A stretch of 64,000 nt of DNA from contig NZ_CP108025.1 in NCBI RefSeq assembly GCF_041435095.1, forward strand, positions 5,828,001 to 5,892,000. The letters are read 5' to 3'. Position numbers and translations under genes: made by a program. Shown in pieces: positions 1 to 9,903 of this stretch; position 1 is the stretch's first letter; each line of letters begins with the position of its first letter. The notes beneath the pieces were generated by a model. That model saw only the letters and a list, made by a program, of their open reading frames with translations. It did not search any database and had not been told where the DNA came from. The stretch comes from Kitasatospora sp. NBC_00315. GTDB lineage: Bacteria; Actinomycetota; Actinomycetes; Streptomycetales; Streptomycetaceae.

Positions 1-3000
1 TACTGGTGCCCGCACCGCTCGATCTGACCGCCCTCGCCGCCACCGGTGAGCCGGCGGCGCCGCTGCTGCGCGCCCTGCTGGGAGACCGGCCGGGCCGGGC
101 CCGGCCCGCCGCCTCCCGGAGCGCGGCGACCGCCGCCCCCCGGTCCACCCTGGCCGAGCGGCTGGGCGCGCTGGCGGACGACGCCGAGCGGGAGGCCGAA
201 CTGCTCCAGCTGGTACGTGCCGAGGTCGCCACGGTGCTCGGCACCGAGCCGGGGGAGATCGGGGCCCGCAAGGCCTTCACCGCACTGGGCGTCGACTCGC
301 TGACCGCCGTCGAGCTGCGCAACCGGCTCAACGCCGCCACCGGGCTGCGGCTCTCGGCGACTCTGGTCTTCGACCACCCGACCCCGGCGGTGCTCGCGGA
401 ACACCTGCGGGAGGAACTGCTGGGCAGCGCACCGGTGGTGGCGGCCGTCGCCACCACGGTCGCGGCGCGGCCGCAGGACGAGCAGATCGCGATCGTCGGC
501 ATGGCCTGCCGGCTGCCCGGCGGGGTCACCTCGCCGGACGAGCTCTGGCAACTGGTCACCGAAGGCCGCGACGCCGTCTCGGAGTTCCCCGAGGACCGTG
601 GCTGGGACGTCGAGTCGCTCTACTCGCAGGACCCAGAGAAGCCCGGGACCTCGTACACCCGGCACGGCGGGTTCCTGGAGCAGGCCGCCGACTTCGACGC
701 CGAGTTCTTCGGGATCTCGCCGCGCGAGGCGCTCGCCACCGACCCGCAGCAGCGGCTGCTGCTGGAGACGGGCTGGGAGGCGCTGGAGAGCGCCGGCATC
801 GACCCGAACACGCTGCGCGGCAGCCGTACGGGTGTGTTCGCCGGTGTGATGTACCACGACTACGCCCCGCGGGTGCGGGAGATCCCGGCCGAGTTGGAGG
901 GCTGGCTGGGCAACGGCACGGCGGGGAGCGTCGCCTCCGGCCGGATCTCGTACTCCTTCGGTTTCGAGGGCCCGGCGGTCACCGTCGACACGGCCTGCTC
1001 GTCCTCGCTGGTGGCGCTGCACCTGGCCGCCCAGTCGCTGCGCTCCGGCGAGTGCGACCTGGCACTGGCGGGCGGCGTGGCGGTGATGTCCACGCCGACC
1101 ACCTTCGTGGAGTTCAGCCGGCAGAAGGCGCTCTCCGCCGACGGCCGCTGCAAGGCGTTCGGCGCCGGGGCGGACGGTACGGGGTGGGCGGAGGGGGTCG
1201 GGCTGCTGCTGGTGGAGCGGTTGTCGGACGCCCGGCGCAACGGCCACCGGGTGCTCGCGGTGGTCCGGGGGACGGCGATCAACCAGGACGGCGCGTCCAA
1301 CGGCCTGACCGCGCCCAGCGGCCCGGCCCAGCAGCGGGTCATCCGCCAGGCGCTGACCAACGCCGGGCTCGACACCGGCGACGTGGACGTGGTCGAGGGC
1401 CACGGCACCGGCACCACGCTCGGCGACCCGATCGAGGCGGGCGCCCTGCTGGCCACCTACGGTCAGGACCGGCCGGCCGACCGGCCGCTCTGGCTGGGTT
1501 CGTTGAAGTCCAACATCGGCCACACCCAGGCCGCCGCCGGCGCGGCCGGCGTGATCAAGATGATCCAGGCGATCCGGCACGGCGTGCTGCCCCGCACACT
1601 GCACGCGCAGGAGCCCTCGCCGTACGTGGACTGGGAGTCCGGTGCGGTCCGGCTGCTGACCGACGCCCAGGACTGGCCGCTGACCGGCGGCCCGCGCCGG
1701 GCCGGGGTGTCCTCCTTCGGGGTGAGCGGCACCAACGCGCACGTGATCATCGAGCAGGCCCCCGAGGCCGAGGGCGAGCCGGCCGGCGGCGAGCGCCCGA
1801 CGGCGCTGCCGTGGGTGCTCTCGGCCCGCACCGCGCGAGCCCTCCAGGCCCAGGCCGGCCGGCTGGCCGACCACCTGGAGGGCGGCGCGGATCCGGTGGA
1901 CGCCGCGTACTCGCTGGTGACCACGCGCGCCGCCCTGGAGGAGCGGGCCGTGCTGGTGGGCGACCGGGCGGGCCTGCGGGCGCTGGCCGCCGGCGACCCG
2001 GCGCCCGGCCTGGTGCGCGGCACCGCGGACCTGGCCGGGAAGACCGTCTTCGTCTTCCCCGGCCAGGGCTCGCAGTGGGCCGGTATGGCCGTCGAACTGC
2101 TCGACTCCGCACCGGTGTTCGCCGAGCGGATCGAGGCGTGCGCCGCCGCTCTGGCGCCGTACACCGACTGGTCGCTGCCGGACGTGCTGCGCGGCGCCGA
2201 CGGCGCGCCCGGTCTGGAGCGGGTGGACGTCGTGCAGCCGGTGCTGTGGGCCGTGATGGTCTCGCTCGCCGAGCTGTGGAAGTCCTACGGCGTGCGCCCG
2301 GACGCGGTGGTCGGCCACAGTCAGGGCGAGATCGCCGCCGCCGTGGTGGCCGGCGGCCTGTCGCTGGCGGACGGCGCCCGGGTGGTGGCGCTGCGCAGCC
2401 GGGCGATCCTCGCCCTGTCGGGACGCGGTGGGATGGCCTCGGTGGCGCTGTCCGCCGCCGAGGTGGCCGACCGGATCGACCGCTGGGCCGGACGCCTGTC
2501 GGTCGCCGTGGTGAACGGCCCGTCCTCGGTGGTGGTGTCCGGCGAGCCGGACGCGCTGGCCGAACTGGTCGCCGGCTACCAGGAGGAAGGGGTCCGGGCC
2601 CGACTGGTCCAGGTGGACTACGCCTCGCACTCCGGACAGGTCGACGACCTGCGCGAGGAACTGCTCGCCCTGCTGGCGCCCGTCCGGCCGCGCACCGGCA
2701 CGGTGCCGATGCTCTCCACGGTGACCGGCGACTGGTTCGACACCGCCGGACTGGACGCGCGGTACTGGGTGACCAACCTGCGCGAGACCGTCCGCTTCGA
2801 GGAGGCCACCCGGGCGCTGGCGGCGCAGGGACACAGCACCTTCGTCGAGATCAGCCCGCACCCGGTGCTCACCGTCCCGCTCCAGGAGACCCTGGAGTCG
2901 GCCGGCCGGGCGCGCGGCACGGCGGCGGTCGGCTCGCTGCGCCGGGAGCAGGGCGGCCTGGACCGCTTCCTCACCTCGGCGGCGGAGCTGTACGTCCGGG

Positions 3001-3689
3001 GTGTGCCGGTGGCCTGGCCGGTGGTCTTCGAGGGCGCCGGCGCCCGCCGGGCCGAGCTGCCGACGTACGCCTTCCAGCGGCAGCGGTACTGGCTGGACGC
3101 GACCGTCTCCAACACGACGGTGGCGACCGTGCTCGGACAGGCGGGCGCCGAGGCGGCCCCGGCCGAGGCGGCCTGGACCGTCCGGCTGGCCGGGCTCGGC
3201 GCGGCCGAACGCGAGACCGCGCTGCTGGAGCTGGTGCGGGCGGAGGCCGCCGTGGTGCTCGGCCACACCGGGGTCGCGGGAGTGGCCGCGGACAAGGCGT
3301 TCCGGGATCTCGGCCTCAGCTCGCTGACGGCCGTCGAGCTGCGGAACCGGATCGGCGCCGCGACCGGCCTGGAACTGCCGGCCACGCTGATCTTCGACCA
3401 TCCGACCCCGGCCGCCATCGCGGCCTACGTGGTGGCGGAACTCCCCTCGGCCGACGGGAGGTCGGAGCCGCTCACCGCGCTGGCCTCGCTGTCGGCCCTG
3501 GAGGACGCGCTGGCCGCTCCCGTGGGCGCCGACGAGGACCGCGACTCCGTCCTCGCCCGGCTCCGGGCGCTCGTCGACCGGTGGGACACCCCCGAGGACC
3601 TGCTCGCGGTGGACGACGAACTCGATCTGGAGTCGGCGACCGACGAGGAGCTGTTCGAACTGATGGACCGCAACGCCGAGTCACTCTGA
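1..3689 (+). CDS. Modular type I polyketide synthase, 3' part (…KR end-ACP-KS-AT-ACP)
   Basis: This is the 3' part of a PKS gene that begins left of the window (in frame from base 3). The first residues (LVPAPLDL) match the end of the KR in the next gene, so a KR-containing module precedes. Counting from the GTG at 6: ACP with Ser98 (GVDSL), KS about 158-585 with Cys331 in DTACSSS and the His motifs GHGTGT and NIGHTQ, AT from about 680 with Ser772 in GHSQG and a YASH motif, which indicates methylmalonyl-CoA, then an ACP with Ser1106. No KR, DH or ER lies between AT and ACP, so this module should leave a beta-ketone. The acidic tail (about 1165-1227) is a C-terminal docking segment. Odd points are HGTGT preceded by EG rather than EA, and GLSSL in place of the usual GxDSL at the last ACP. 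Confidence 0.96.
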   Translation, partial: LVPAPLDLTALAATGEPAAPLLRALLGDRPGRARPAASRSAATAAPRSTLAERLGALADDAEREAELLQLVRAEVATVLGTEPGEIGARKAFTALGVDSLTAVELRNRLNAATGLRLSATLVFDHPTPAVLAEHLREELLGSAPVVAAVATTVAARPQDEQIAIVGMACRLPGGVTSPDELWQLVTEGRDAVSEFPEDRGWDVESLYSQDPEKPGTSYTRHGGFLEQAADFDAEFFGISPREALATDPQQRLLLETGWEALESAGIDPNTLRGSRTGVFAGVMYHDYAPRVREIPAELEGWLGNGTAGSVASGRISYSFGFEGPAVTVDTACSSSLVALHLAAQSLRSGECDLALAGGVAVMSTPTTFVEFSRQKALSADGRCKAFGAGADGTGWAEGVGLLLVERLSDARRNGHRVLAVVRGTAINQDGASNGLTAPSGPAQQRVIRQALTNAGLDTGDVDVVEGHGTGTTLGDPIEAGALLATYGQDRPADRPLWLGSLKSNIGHTQAAAGAAGVIKMIQAIRHGVLPRTLHAQEPSPYVDWESGAVRLLTDAQDWPLTGGPRRAGVSSFGVSGTNAHVIIEQAPEAEGEPAGGERPTALPWVLSARTARALQAQAGRLADHLEGGADPVDAAYSLVTTRAALEERAVLVGDRAGLRALAAGDPAPGLVRGTADLAGKTVFVFPGQGSQWAGMAVELLDSAPVFAERIEACAAALAPYTDWSLPDVLRGADGAPGLERVDVVQPVLWAVMVSLAELWKSYGVRPDAVVGHSQGEIAAAVVAGGLSLADGARVVALRSRAILALSGRGGMASVALSAAEVADRIDRWAGRLSVAVVNGPSSVVVSGEPDALAELVAGYQEEGVRARLVQVDYASHSGQVDDLREELLALLAPVRPRTGTVPMLSTVTGDWFDTAGLDARYWVTNLRETVRFEEATRALAAQGHSTFVEISPHPVLTVPLQETLESAGRARGTAAVGSLRREQGGLDRFLTSAAELYVRGVPVAWPVVFEGAGARRAELPTYAFQRQRYWLDATVSNTTVATVLGQAGAEAAPAEAAWTVRLAGLGAAERETALLELVRAEAAVVLGHTGVAGVAADKAFRDLGLSSLTAVELRNRIGAATGLELPATLIFDHPTPAAIAAYVVAELPSADGRSEPLTALASLSALEDALAAPVGADEDRDSVLARLRALVDRWDTPEDLLAVDDELDLESATDEELFELMDRNAESL
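1417..1534 (+). repeat. KS segment identical to 4841-4958
   Basis: This 118-base stretch of the first KS is identical, base for base, to 4841-4958 in the next PKS gene. It encodes the region from LGDPIEAG to NIGHTQA. Flanking KS sequence is similar but not identical. Recent gene conversion or duplication between KS domains is the likely cause. Confidence 0.9.
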
Positions 3690-3701
3690 CCCGCCCGAGG
3701 C

Positions 3702-3728
3702 GGCGCCGTGCCCGACGGGCACGGCGCC
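3702..3728 (+). terminator. Hairpin between the two PKS genes
   Basis: A perfect 12-bp stem (GGCGCCGTGCCC paired with GGGCACGGCGCC) with a 3-base loop lies 13 bases after the stop of the upstream PKS gene. No T-run follows, as is usual in actinomycetes. It may terminate or attenuate transcription, or stabilise the mRNA between two genes that should be made together. The rest of the 115-base gap has imperfect repeats built on GTGCCCG and TGTGAG. Confidence 0.5.
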
Positions 3729-3804
3729 CGCCCGCCCTGCGGTGTGCCCGATGTGCGCCGTGCCCGCTGTGAGTTGCGCCCGACGTGAGATGTGAGAGGC
3801 AGTA

Positions 3805-6800
3805 ATGTCCAACGACCAGAAGCTCCGCGAGTACCTGAAGCGGGCACTCGCCGACGCCCGGCAGGCCCAGAAGCGCCTCCAGGAGGTCGAGTCCGGCCGT
3901 CGGGAGCCGATCGCCATCATCGGGATGGCCTGCCGGCTCCCCGGCGGGATCGCCTCGCCGGAGGACCTCTGGCAGGTGGTCGCGGACGGTGTCGACACCG
4001 TCTCGGAGTTCCCCGACGACCGGGGCTGGGATCTCGCGGGCCTCTACGACCCCGATCCGGAGCACACCGGCACCTCGTACACCCGGCACGGCGGGTTCCT
4101 CGACACGGTCGCCGACTTCGACGCCGAGTTCTTCGGCATATCGCCGCGCGAGGCGCTCGCCACCGACCCGCAGCACCGGCTCCTGCTGGAGACCGCCTGG
4201 GAGGTGTTCGAACGGGCCGGCATCGACCCGACCGGGCTCAGGGGCAGCCGGACGTCGGTCTTCGCGGGCATCGCCGGCGGCGACTACACCCCCCGGCACC
4301 ACGACGCTCCGGGTGAGTTGGAGGGGTACCTCGGCATCGGCGGGCTGGACAGCGTCGCCTCCGGCCGGATCTCGTACACCTTCGGCTTCGAGGGCCCGGC
4401 GGTCACGGTGGACACGGCCTGCTCGTCCTCGCTGGTGGCGCTGCACCTGGCCGCCCAGTCGCTGCGCTCCGGCGAGTCGGATCTCGCGCTCGCCGGCGGG
4501 GTGAGCATCATGGCCAGCCCGCAGGGCTTCGTGGAGTTCTCCCGCCAGCGCGGCCTGTCGGCGGACGGCCGCTGCAAGGCGTTCGGCGCCGGCGCCGACG
4601 GTACGGGGTGGGCGGAGGGGGTGGGGCTGCTGCTGGTGGAGCGGTTGTCGGACGCCCGGCGCAACGGCCATGAGGTGCTGGCGGTGCTGCGTGGTTCGGC
4701 CGTGAACCAGGACGGCGCGTCCAACGGCCTGACCGCGCCCAGCGGCCCGGCCCAGCAGCGGGTGATCCGTCAGGCCCTGGACAACGCCCGGCTCACGGCG
4801 GCGGACGTCCACGCGGTGGAGGCACACGGCACCGGCACCTCGCTCGGCGACCCGATCGAGGCGGGCGCCCTGCTGGCCACCTACGGTCAGGACCGGCCGG
4901 CCGACCGGCCGCTCTGGCTGGGTTCGTTGAAGTCCAACATCGGCCACACCCAGGCCGCGGCCGGGGTGGCCGGCGTGATCAAGTCGGTGCAGGCGATCCG
5001 GCACGGCGTCCTGCCGCGGACCCTGCACGCCGAGGAGCCCACCCCGTACGTCAACTGGTCGGCGGGCGCGGTGCGGCTGCTGACCGAGGCCCGGGCGTGG
5101 CCGGCCGGCGAGGGCCCGCGCCGGGTGGGGGTCTCGGCCTTCGGGGCCAGCGGCACCAACGCGCACGTGGTCATCGAGGAGGCGCCGGCGGCCGAGGAGG
5201 AGCAGCCCTCCCCGCCGCAGCCCGGCTCCGTGCTGCCGCGTCCCTGGGTGCTCTCCGCGCGGACGCCGCAGGCGCTGCGCGAGCAGGCGGCCCGGCTGGC
5301 CGCGGTGGTCCGCGCCGACGGGGAACTGGGCCTGGCCGACGTCGGGTTCACCCTGGCCACCTCGCGGGCCCGGCTGGACGAGCGGACGGTCGTCGTCGCC
5401 GAGGACCGCGCCGGTTACCTCGCCGGGCTGGACGAGGTGGCGGCCGGTGGCGGAGTCACCGGTTCGTCGGTGGGTGCGGGTGGGCTGGCGTTCCTGTTCT
5501 CGGGTCAGGGGAGTCAGCGGGTCGGTATGGGCGGGGAGTTGGCTGCCGCGTATCCGGTGTTCGCGGAGGCGTTCGGTGCGGTGGCGGCGGAGCTGGATCC
5601 GTTGTTGGGTGTGTCGTTGGCGCAGGTGGTGGCTTCGGGTGAGGGGTTGGACGGGACGGGTCTGACGCAGCCGGCGTTGTTCGCGGTGGAGGTGGCGCTG
5701 TTCCGGTTGTTCGAGTCGTGGGGTGTGCGTCCGGATTTCGTGTCGGGGCATTCGGTGGGTGAGTTGTCGGCGGCGCATGTGGCGGGTGTTCTGTCGTTGC
5801 GGGATGCGGCGGTGCTGGTGGCGGCGCGGGCGCGGGTGATGGCCGCTCTGCCGTCGGGTGGGGCGATGGTGGCGGTGCAGGCCTCGGAGGAGGAGGTGGT
5901 GGCTGCGCTGTCGGCGGGTGTGTCGGTCGCGGCGGTGAACGGTCCTTCGTCGGTGGTCGTCTCGGGGGACGAGGCGGCGGTGGTGGCGTTCGGTGAGGTG
6001 TTCGCCGGGCGGGGTCGCAGGACGCGGCGGTTGCGGGTGAGTCACGCGTTCCATTCGGCGCACATGGACGGGATGTTGGTGGAGTTCGGTGCGGTGGCGG
6101 CTTCGTTGTCGTTCGCTGCTCCGTCGATTCCGGTGGTGTCGAATCTGACCGGGCGGATCGCGTCGGCGCAGGAGATCACCGATCCGGGTTACTGGGTGCG
6201 GCACGTCCGTGAGGCCGTTCGTTTCGCCGATGTGGTCCGGGAGTTGGACGCGAACGGGGTGACGACCTTCGTGGAGCTGGGGCCGGACGGCACGCTGTCG
6301 GCGTTGGTCCGGGAGGCTCTGCCGGACGCCGTCGCCGTCCCCACCCTGCGCCGCGACCGCTCCGAGACGCTGACCGCCCTGACCACGCTCGGCCGGATCC
6401 ACGTCCAGGGCCGGACCGTCGACTGGAACTCGTTCTTCGCCGACGGCGCGCCGCGGCGGGTGGACCTGCCGACCTATCCGTTCCAGCGGCGTCGGTACTG
6501 GTTGGAGCCGGGCTCCGGCCGGGGCGCCGACGCGGCGGGTCTGGGTCTGGGCGCTCCCGGGCACCCGTTGCTGGGCGCGGTCGTCGCCCAGCCGGACTCG
6601 GACGGCGTCCTGCTCACCGGCAGCCTCTCGCTGCGCACCCACCCCTGGCTCGCCGACCACGCGGTGCAGGGCACCGTGATCGTGCCCGGCACCGCCCTGC
6701 TGGAACTGGCGATCCGGGCCGGGGACGAGGTCGGCGCGAGCACGCTGGAGGAGCTGGTCGTCGAAGCGCCGCTGGTGCTGCCCGCGCGCGCCGCCGTCCA

Positions 6801-9800
6801 GTTGCAGGTCCGGGCCGGGGCGCCCGACGAGGCCGGCGCCCGACCCGTCACCATCCACTCCCGGGGCGCCGACGGCGACTGGCAGCGGCACGCCTCCGGC
6901 ACCCTGCTGCCCGTCTCGGCACCGGCCGGTTTCGACCTCGCCGCCTGGCCGCCCGCGAACGCCGAACAACTCCCGGTCGAGGACGTCTACCAGGACCTCA
7001 CCGACGCCGGACTCGCCTACGGCCCGGCCTTCCAGGGGCTCCGGGCGGCCTGGCGGGACGGCGAGACCTTCTACGCCGAGGTGGCCCTGCCGGAGGCCCT
7101 GCGCGAGCAGGCCGGCCGGTTCGGCCTGCACCCCGCGCTGCTCGACGCCGCCGTGCACATCACCGCCCACCACGGGCTGCTGGACACCCCGGCGGGCTCC
7201 AGCCGCCTGCCGTTCGCCTACACCGGCGTACGCCTGCACGCCGGTGGCGCCGGGGCTCTGCGGGTGCGGCTGCGCCGCACGGGCCCGGAGGCGATCTCCG
7301 TGGAGGCCGCCGACGAGAGCGGCGCGCCGGTCGCGACGGTGGAGGCACTGCTGGCCCGGCTGGTGTCGGCGGCGCAGCTGGAGCCGGCCCGGGCCGGCCA
7401 CCGGGACGCGCTGTTCCAGCTGGACTGGGCGGTCCTGCCGCCCGTCACCGGCCCGGCCGCGGCCGTACCGGGCGCCGGCCCCTACCCGGACCTCCGCTCG
7501 GTCGGGCCCGACGCGGGGAGCGGCGGCTGGCTGGCCGTCGCCCTCGAAGGACATCAGGAGCCCCGGACGGCGCTGCGGGACGCGCTGGCCCTGGTGCAGG
7601 AGTGGGTGGCCGACGAGAGCCGGCAGTCCACCCGGCTGGTGGTGGTGACCCGGGGCGCGGTGGCCGTGGCCGAGGGGGAGCGGCCCGACCTGGCGCTGGC
7701 GCCGGTCTGGGGTCTGCTGCGCTCGGCGCAGGCCGAGCACCCGGATCGGATCCTGCTGCTGGACCTGGACGAGCACCCGGACTCCGCGAACGCGCTGCCC
7801 GCGGCCGTGGCCTCGGCCCTGGCCGCCGACGAGCCGCAACTCGCCGTCCGGGCCGGAACCGTGTGGGTGCCCCGGCTCGCGCGCGCCACCGGGCCCGAGG
7901 TGGTGGGGCGGGTGTGGGATCCGGAGGGGACGGTGTTGGTCACCGGTGGTACCGGTGTGCTGGGTGGGGTGTTGGCGCGGCATCTGGTGGTGGAGCGCGG
8001 GGTGCGGCATCTGGTGTTGGTGTCGCGTAGTGGTGGTGAGGCGCCGGGTGCGTCGGAGTTGGCGCGGTTGGGTGCGACGGTGACGTTCGCGGCGGCGGAC
8101 ACGGCCGATCGGGAGGCGTTGGCGGCGGTGCTGGCGGCGGTTCCGGCGGAGCATCCGTTGACGGCGGTGGTGCACACGGCCGGTGTGGTGGACGACGGTG
8201 TCATCGGTGCGTTGAGCCCGGAGCGGTTGGACACGGTGCTGCGGCCGAAGGCCGACGGTGCCTGGCACCTGCACGAGCTCACCCGCGACAACCCGGACCT
8301 CGCCGCCTTCGTCCTCTACTCCTCGGTGGCCGCCCTGTTCGGCGGCCCGGGCCAGGGCTCGTACGCGGCGGCCAACACCTTCCTGGACGCCCTGGCCCAG
8401 CACCGGCACGCCGAGGGCCTGCCCGCGCAGTCCCTCGCCTGGGGCCAGTGGGCCCGAACCAGCGGTGTCACCGCCCAGCTGGGCGAGGCCGACCTGCGCC
8501 GGGCCGCCCGGGCCGGGGTGCGGCCGATCCCGGACGAGCAGGGCACCGAACTGCTGGACGCGGCGGCCCTGCTGGGCGCCCCCTACCTGGTGCCCGCACC
8601 GCTCGACCTGGCCGCGCTCCAACGCGGGGGGCAGCCCGTTCCGGCCCTGCTGCGCGGGCTGGTCCGCCCGGCCCGGCGCGCCGCGCGGGCCGCCGCGGCC
8701 GAGGGGCCGACGCTGCCCGAGCGGCTCGCCGGGCTCGGCGAGCCGGAGCGGGAGGCCGTCCTGCTGGACCTGGTACGGACCGAGGTCGCCGCGGTGCTGG
8801 GCACCGAGACCGAGTCGGTCGCTCCCGCGCGCCCGTTCAACGATCTGGGGCTGGACTCGCTCTCCGCCGTCGAACTGCGCAACCGGCTCACCGTGCTGAC
8901 CGGCCTGCGGCTGCCGCCGACGGTGACCTTCGACCACCCGTCACCGACCGTCCTGGCGCTTCATCTGCGCGAGCTGCTGGGCGACCTCGCACACCGGCCG
9001 GCCCCGCGCCCGGCGGCGGGCCGCGCCGCCGAGCCCCAGCACCCGCTCTCCTCGCTCTACCGGGCGCTCGCCGCGCAGGACAGCTTCGCGGAGGCGTCCG
9101 CGCTGATCGGGGTGGCCTCCGCGCTGCGGAGCAGGTTCCCGGCCGAGGAGCGTGCCGCCCACACCCCGGAGCCGATCCGACTGGCCTCCGGGAACGGGGG
9201 GTTGGCCGTGGTCTGCTTCCCCGCACTGAGCGCCATCTCGGGTCCGCACGAGTACGCCCGCTTCGGCCACGGCTTCCAGGGCGAGCGCGACGTGTTCGTG
9301 CTCCCCTCGCCGGGTTGGGCCCCCGCCGACCTGCTGCCGGACACCCTGGACACCTATCTGCGGATGCAGGTCGACAGTGTGCGGCGACTGATCGGGGAGG
9401 AGCGGCCGTTCGTGGTCGTCGGCCGCTCGATGGGCGGTTGCGTGGCACACGCGGTGGCCGCCCGGCTGGAGGCCGAGGGCCGGTCGGTGGCGGGCCTGGC
9501 CCTGATCGACGCGTACCCGATCGACAGCGCGGTCCGTGAGGGCATGGGCGAGTGGTGGCTGACCGCGATGCTCGGCGGGATGCTCGACCGGATCGAGCAG
9601 TACGACATGGTCTGGAGCGACGCCAGCCTGACCGCGATGGGCGGCTACAACAGCGTCTTCGCCGACTGGCGGCCCGGACCGATCGCCGCCCCCACCCTGG
9701 CCGTCCGGGCGGACACCCCCCTGCGCGGCACCGTGATCGACCCGACCGGGCGGCACGACTGGCGCGCCTACTGGCCCACTCCGCACGAGGTGGCCGACGT

Positions 9801-9903
9801 CCCCGGCGACCACTTCACCGTGCTGGAGCAGCACACCCCGACGACGGCGGACGCCGTCCGGCAGTGGATCGAGAAGAGGGAGCAGGAATGGTCAACCCGG
9901 TAG
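3805..9903 (+). CDS. Terminal modular type I polyketide synthase (KS-AT-DH-KR-ACP-TE)
   Basis: This is the chain-terminating PKS, 2032 residues. The N-terminal 34 residues form a charged helical docking segment (MSNDQKLREYLKRAL). KS is about 35-460 with Cys206. AT has Ser650 in GHSVG and an HAFH motif, so malonyl-CoA is predicted. DH has His952 in an HxxxGxxxxP motif and Asp1114 in HPALLDAAVH. KR has GGTGVLGG near 1376, Ser1507 and Tyr1520; VDD replaces the usual LDD, so it is probably B-type. ACP has Ser1685. TE has Ser1875 in GRSMGG, Asp1902 and His2003. All catalytic residues are present and there is no ER, so a 2,3-alkene is expected on the released acid or lactone. GAGAGG lies just before the ATG. 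Codon usage changes sharply across the AT (about 5450-6320) and the first half of the KR (about 7905-8265). Confidence 0.97.
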   Translation: MSNDQKLREYLKRALADARQAQKRLQEVESGRREPIAIIGMACRLPGGIASPEDLWQVVADGVDTVSEFPDDRGWDLAGLYDPDPEHTGTSYTRHGGFLDTVADFDAEFFGISPREALATDPQHRLLLETAWEVFERAGIDPTGLRGSRTSVFAGIAGGDYTPRHHDAPGELEGYLGIGGLDSVASGRISYTFGFEGPAVTVDTACSSSLVALHLAAQSLRSGESDLALAGGVSIMASPQGFVEFSRQRGLSADGRCKAFGAGADGTGWAEGVGLLLVERLSDARRNGHEVLAVLRGSAVNQDGASNGLTAPSGPAQQRVIRQALDNARLTAADVHAVEAHGTGTSLGDPIEAGALLATYGQDRPADRPLWLGSLKSNIGHTQAAAGVAGVIKSVQAIRHGVLPRTLHAEEPTPYVNWSAGAVRLLTEARAWPAGEGPRRVGVSAFGASGTNAHVVIEEAPAAEEEQPSPPQPGSVLPRPWVLSARTPQALREQAARLAAVVRADGELGLADVGFTLATSRARLDERTVVVAEDRAGYLAGLDEVAAGGGVTGSSVGAGGLAFLFSGQGSQRVGMGGELAAAYPVFAEAFGAVAAELDPLLGVSLAQVVASGEGLDGTGLTQPALFAVEVALFRLFESWGVRPDFVSGHSVGELSAAHVAGVLSLRDAAVLVAARARVMAALPSGGAMVAVQASEEEVVAALSAGVSVAAVNGPSSVVVSGDEAAVVAFGEVFAGRGRRTRRLRVSHAFHSAHMDGMLVEFGAVAASLSFAAPSIPVVSNLTGRIASAQEITDPGYWVRHVREAVRFADVVRELDANGVTTFVELGPDGTLSALVREALPDAVAVPTLRRDRSETLTALTTLGRIHVQGRTVDWNSFFADGAPRRVDLPTYPFQRRRYWLEPGSGRGADAAGLGLGAPGHPLLGAVVAQPDSDGVLLTGSLSLRTHPWLADHAVQGTVIVPGTALLELAIRAGDEVGASTLEELVVEAPLVLPARAAVQLQVRAGAPDEAGARPVTIHSRGADGDWQRHASGTLLPVSAPAGFDLAAWPPANAEQLPVEDVYQDLTDAGLAYGPAFQGLRAAWRDGETFYAEVALPEALREQAGRFGLHPALLDAAVHITAHHGLLDTPAGSSRLPFAYTGVRLHAGGAGALRVRLRRTGPEAISVEAADESGAPVATVEALLARLVSAAQLEPARAGHRDALFQLDWAVLPPVTGPAAAVPGAGPYPDLRSVGPDAGSGGWLAVALEGHQEPRTALRDALALVQEWVADESRQSTRLVVVTRGAVAVAEGERPDLALAPVWGLLRSAQAEHPDRILLLDLDEHPDSANALPAAVASALAADEPQLAVRAGTVWVPRLARATGPEVVGRVWDPEGTVLVTGGTGVLGGVLARHLVVERGVRHLVLVSRSGGEAPGASELARLGATVTFAAADTADREALAAVLAAVPAEHPLTAVVHTAGVVDDGVIGALSPERLDTVLRPKADGAWHLHELTRDNPDLAAFVLYSSVAALFGGPGQGSYAAANTFLDALAQHRHAEGLPAQSLAWGQWARTSGVTAQLGEADLRRAARAGVRPIPDEQGTELLDAAALLGAPYLVPAPLDLAALQRGGQPVPALLRGLVRPARRAARAAAAEGPTLPERLAGLGEPEREAVLLDLVRTEVAAVLGTETESVAPARPFNDLGLDSLSAVELRNRLTVLTGLRLPPTVTFDHPSPTVLALHLRELLGDLAHRPAPRPAAGRAAEPQHPLSSLYRALAAQDSFAEASALIGVASALRSRFPAEERAAHTPEPIRLASGNGGLAVVCFPALSAISGPHEYARFGHGFQGERDVFVLPSPGWAPADLLPDTLDTYLRMQVDSVRRLIGEERPFVVVGRSMGGCVAHAVAARLEAEGRSVAGLALIDAYPIDSAVREGMGEWWLTAMLGGMLDRIEQYDMVWSDASLTAMGGYNSVFADWRPGPIAAPTLAVRADTPLRGTVIDPTGRHDWRAYWPTPHEVADVPGDHFTVLEQHTPTTADAVRQWIEKREQEWSTR
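4841..4958 (+). repeat. KS segment identical to 1417-1534
   Basis: Second copy of the 118-base block shared with the KS of the preceding PKS gene. Its presence in both genes supports recombination between KS-coding regions. Confidence 0.9.

Noticed and set aside
3472..8937. Very long minus-strand open frame opposite the terminal PKS gene
   Set aside because: An antisense shadow caused by high GC at third positions. Its translation is Arg/Gln/Gly-rich with no domain, and the plus strand encodes full PKS domains.
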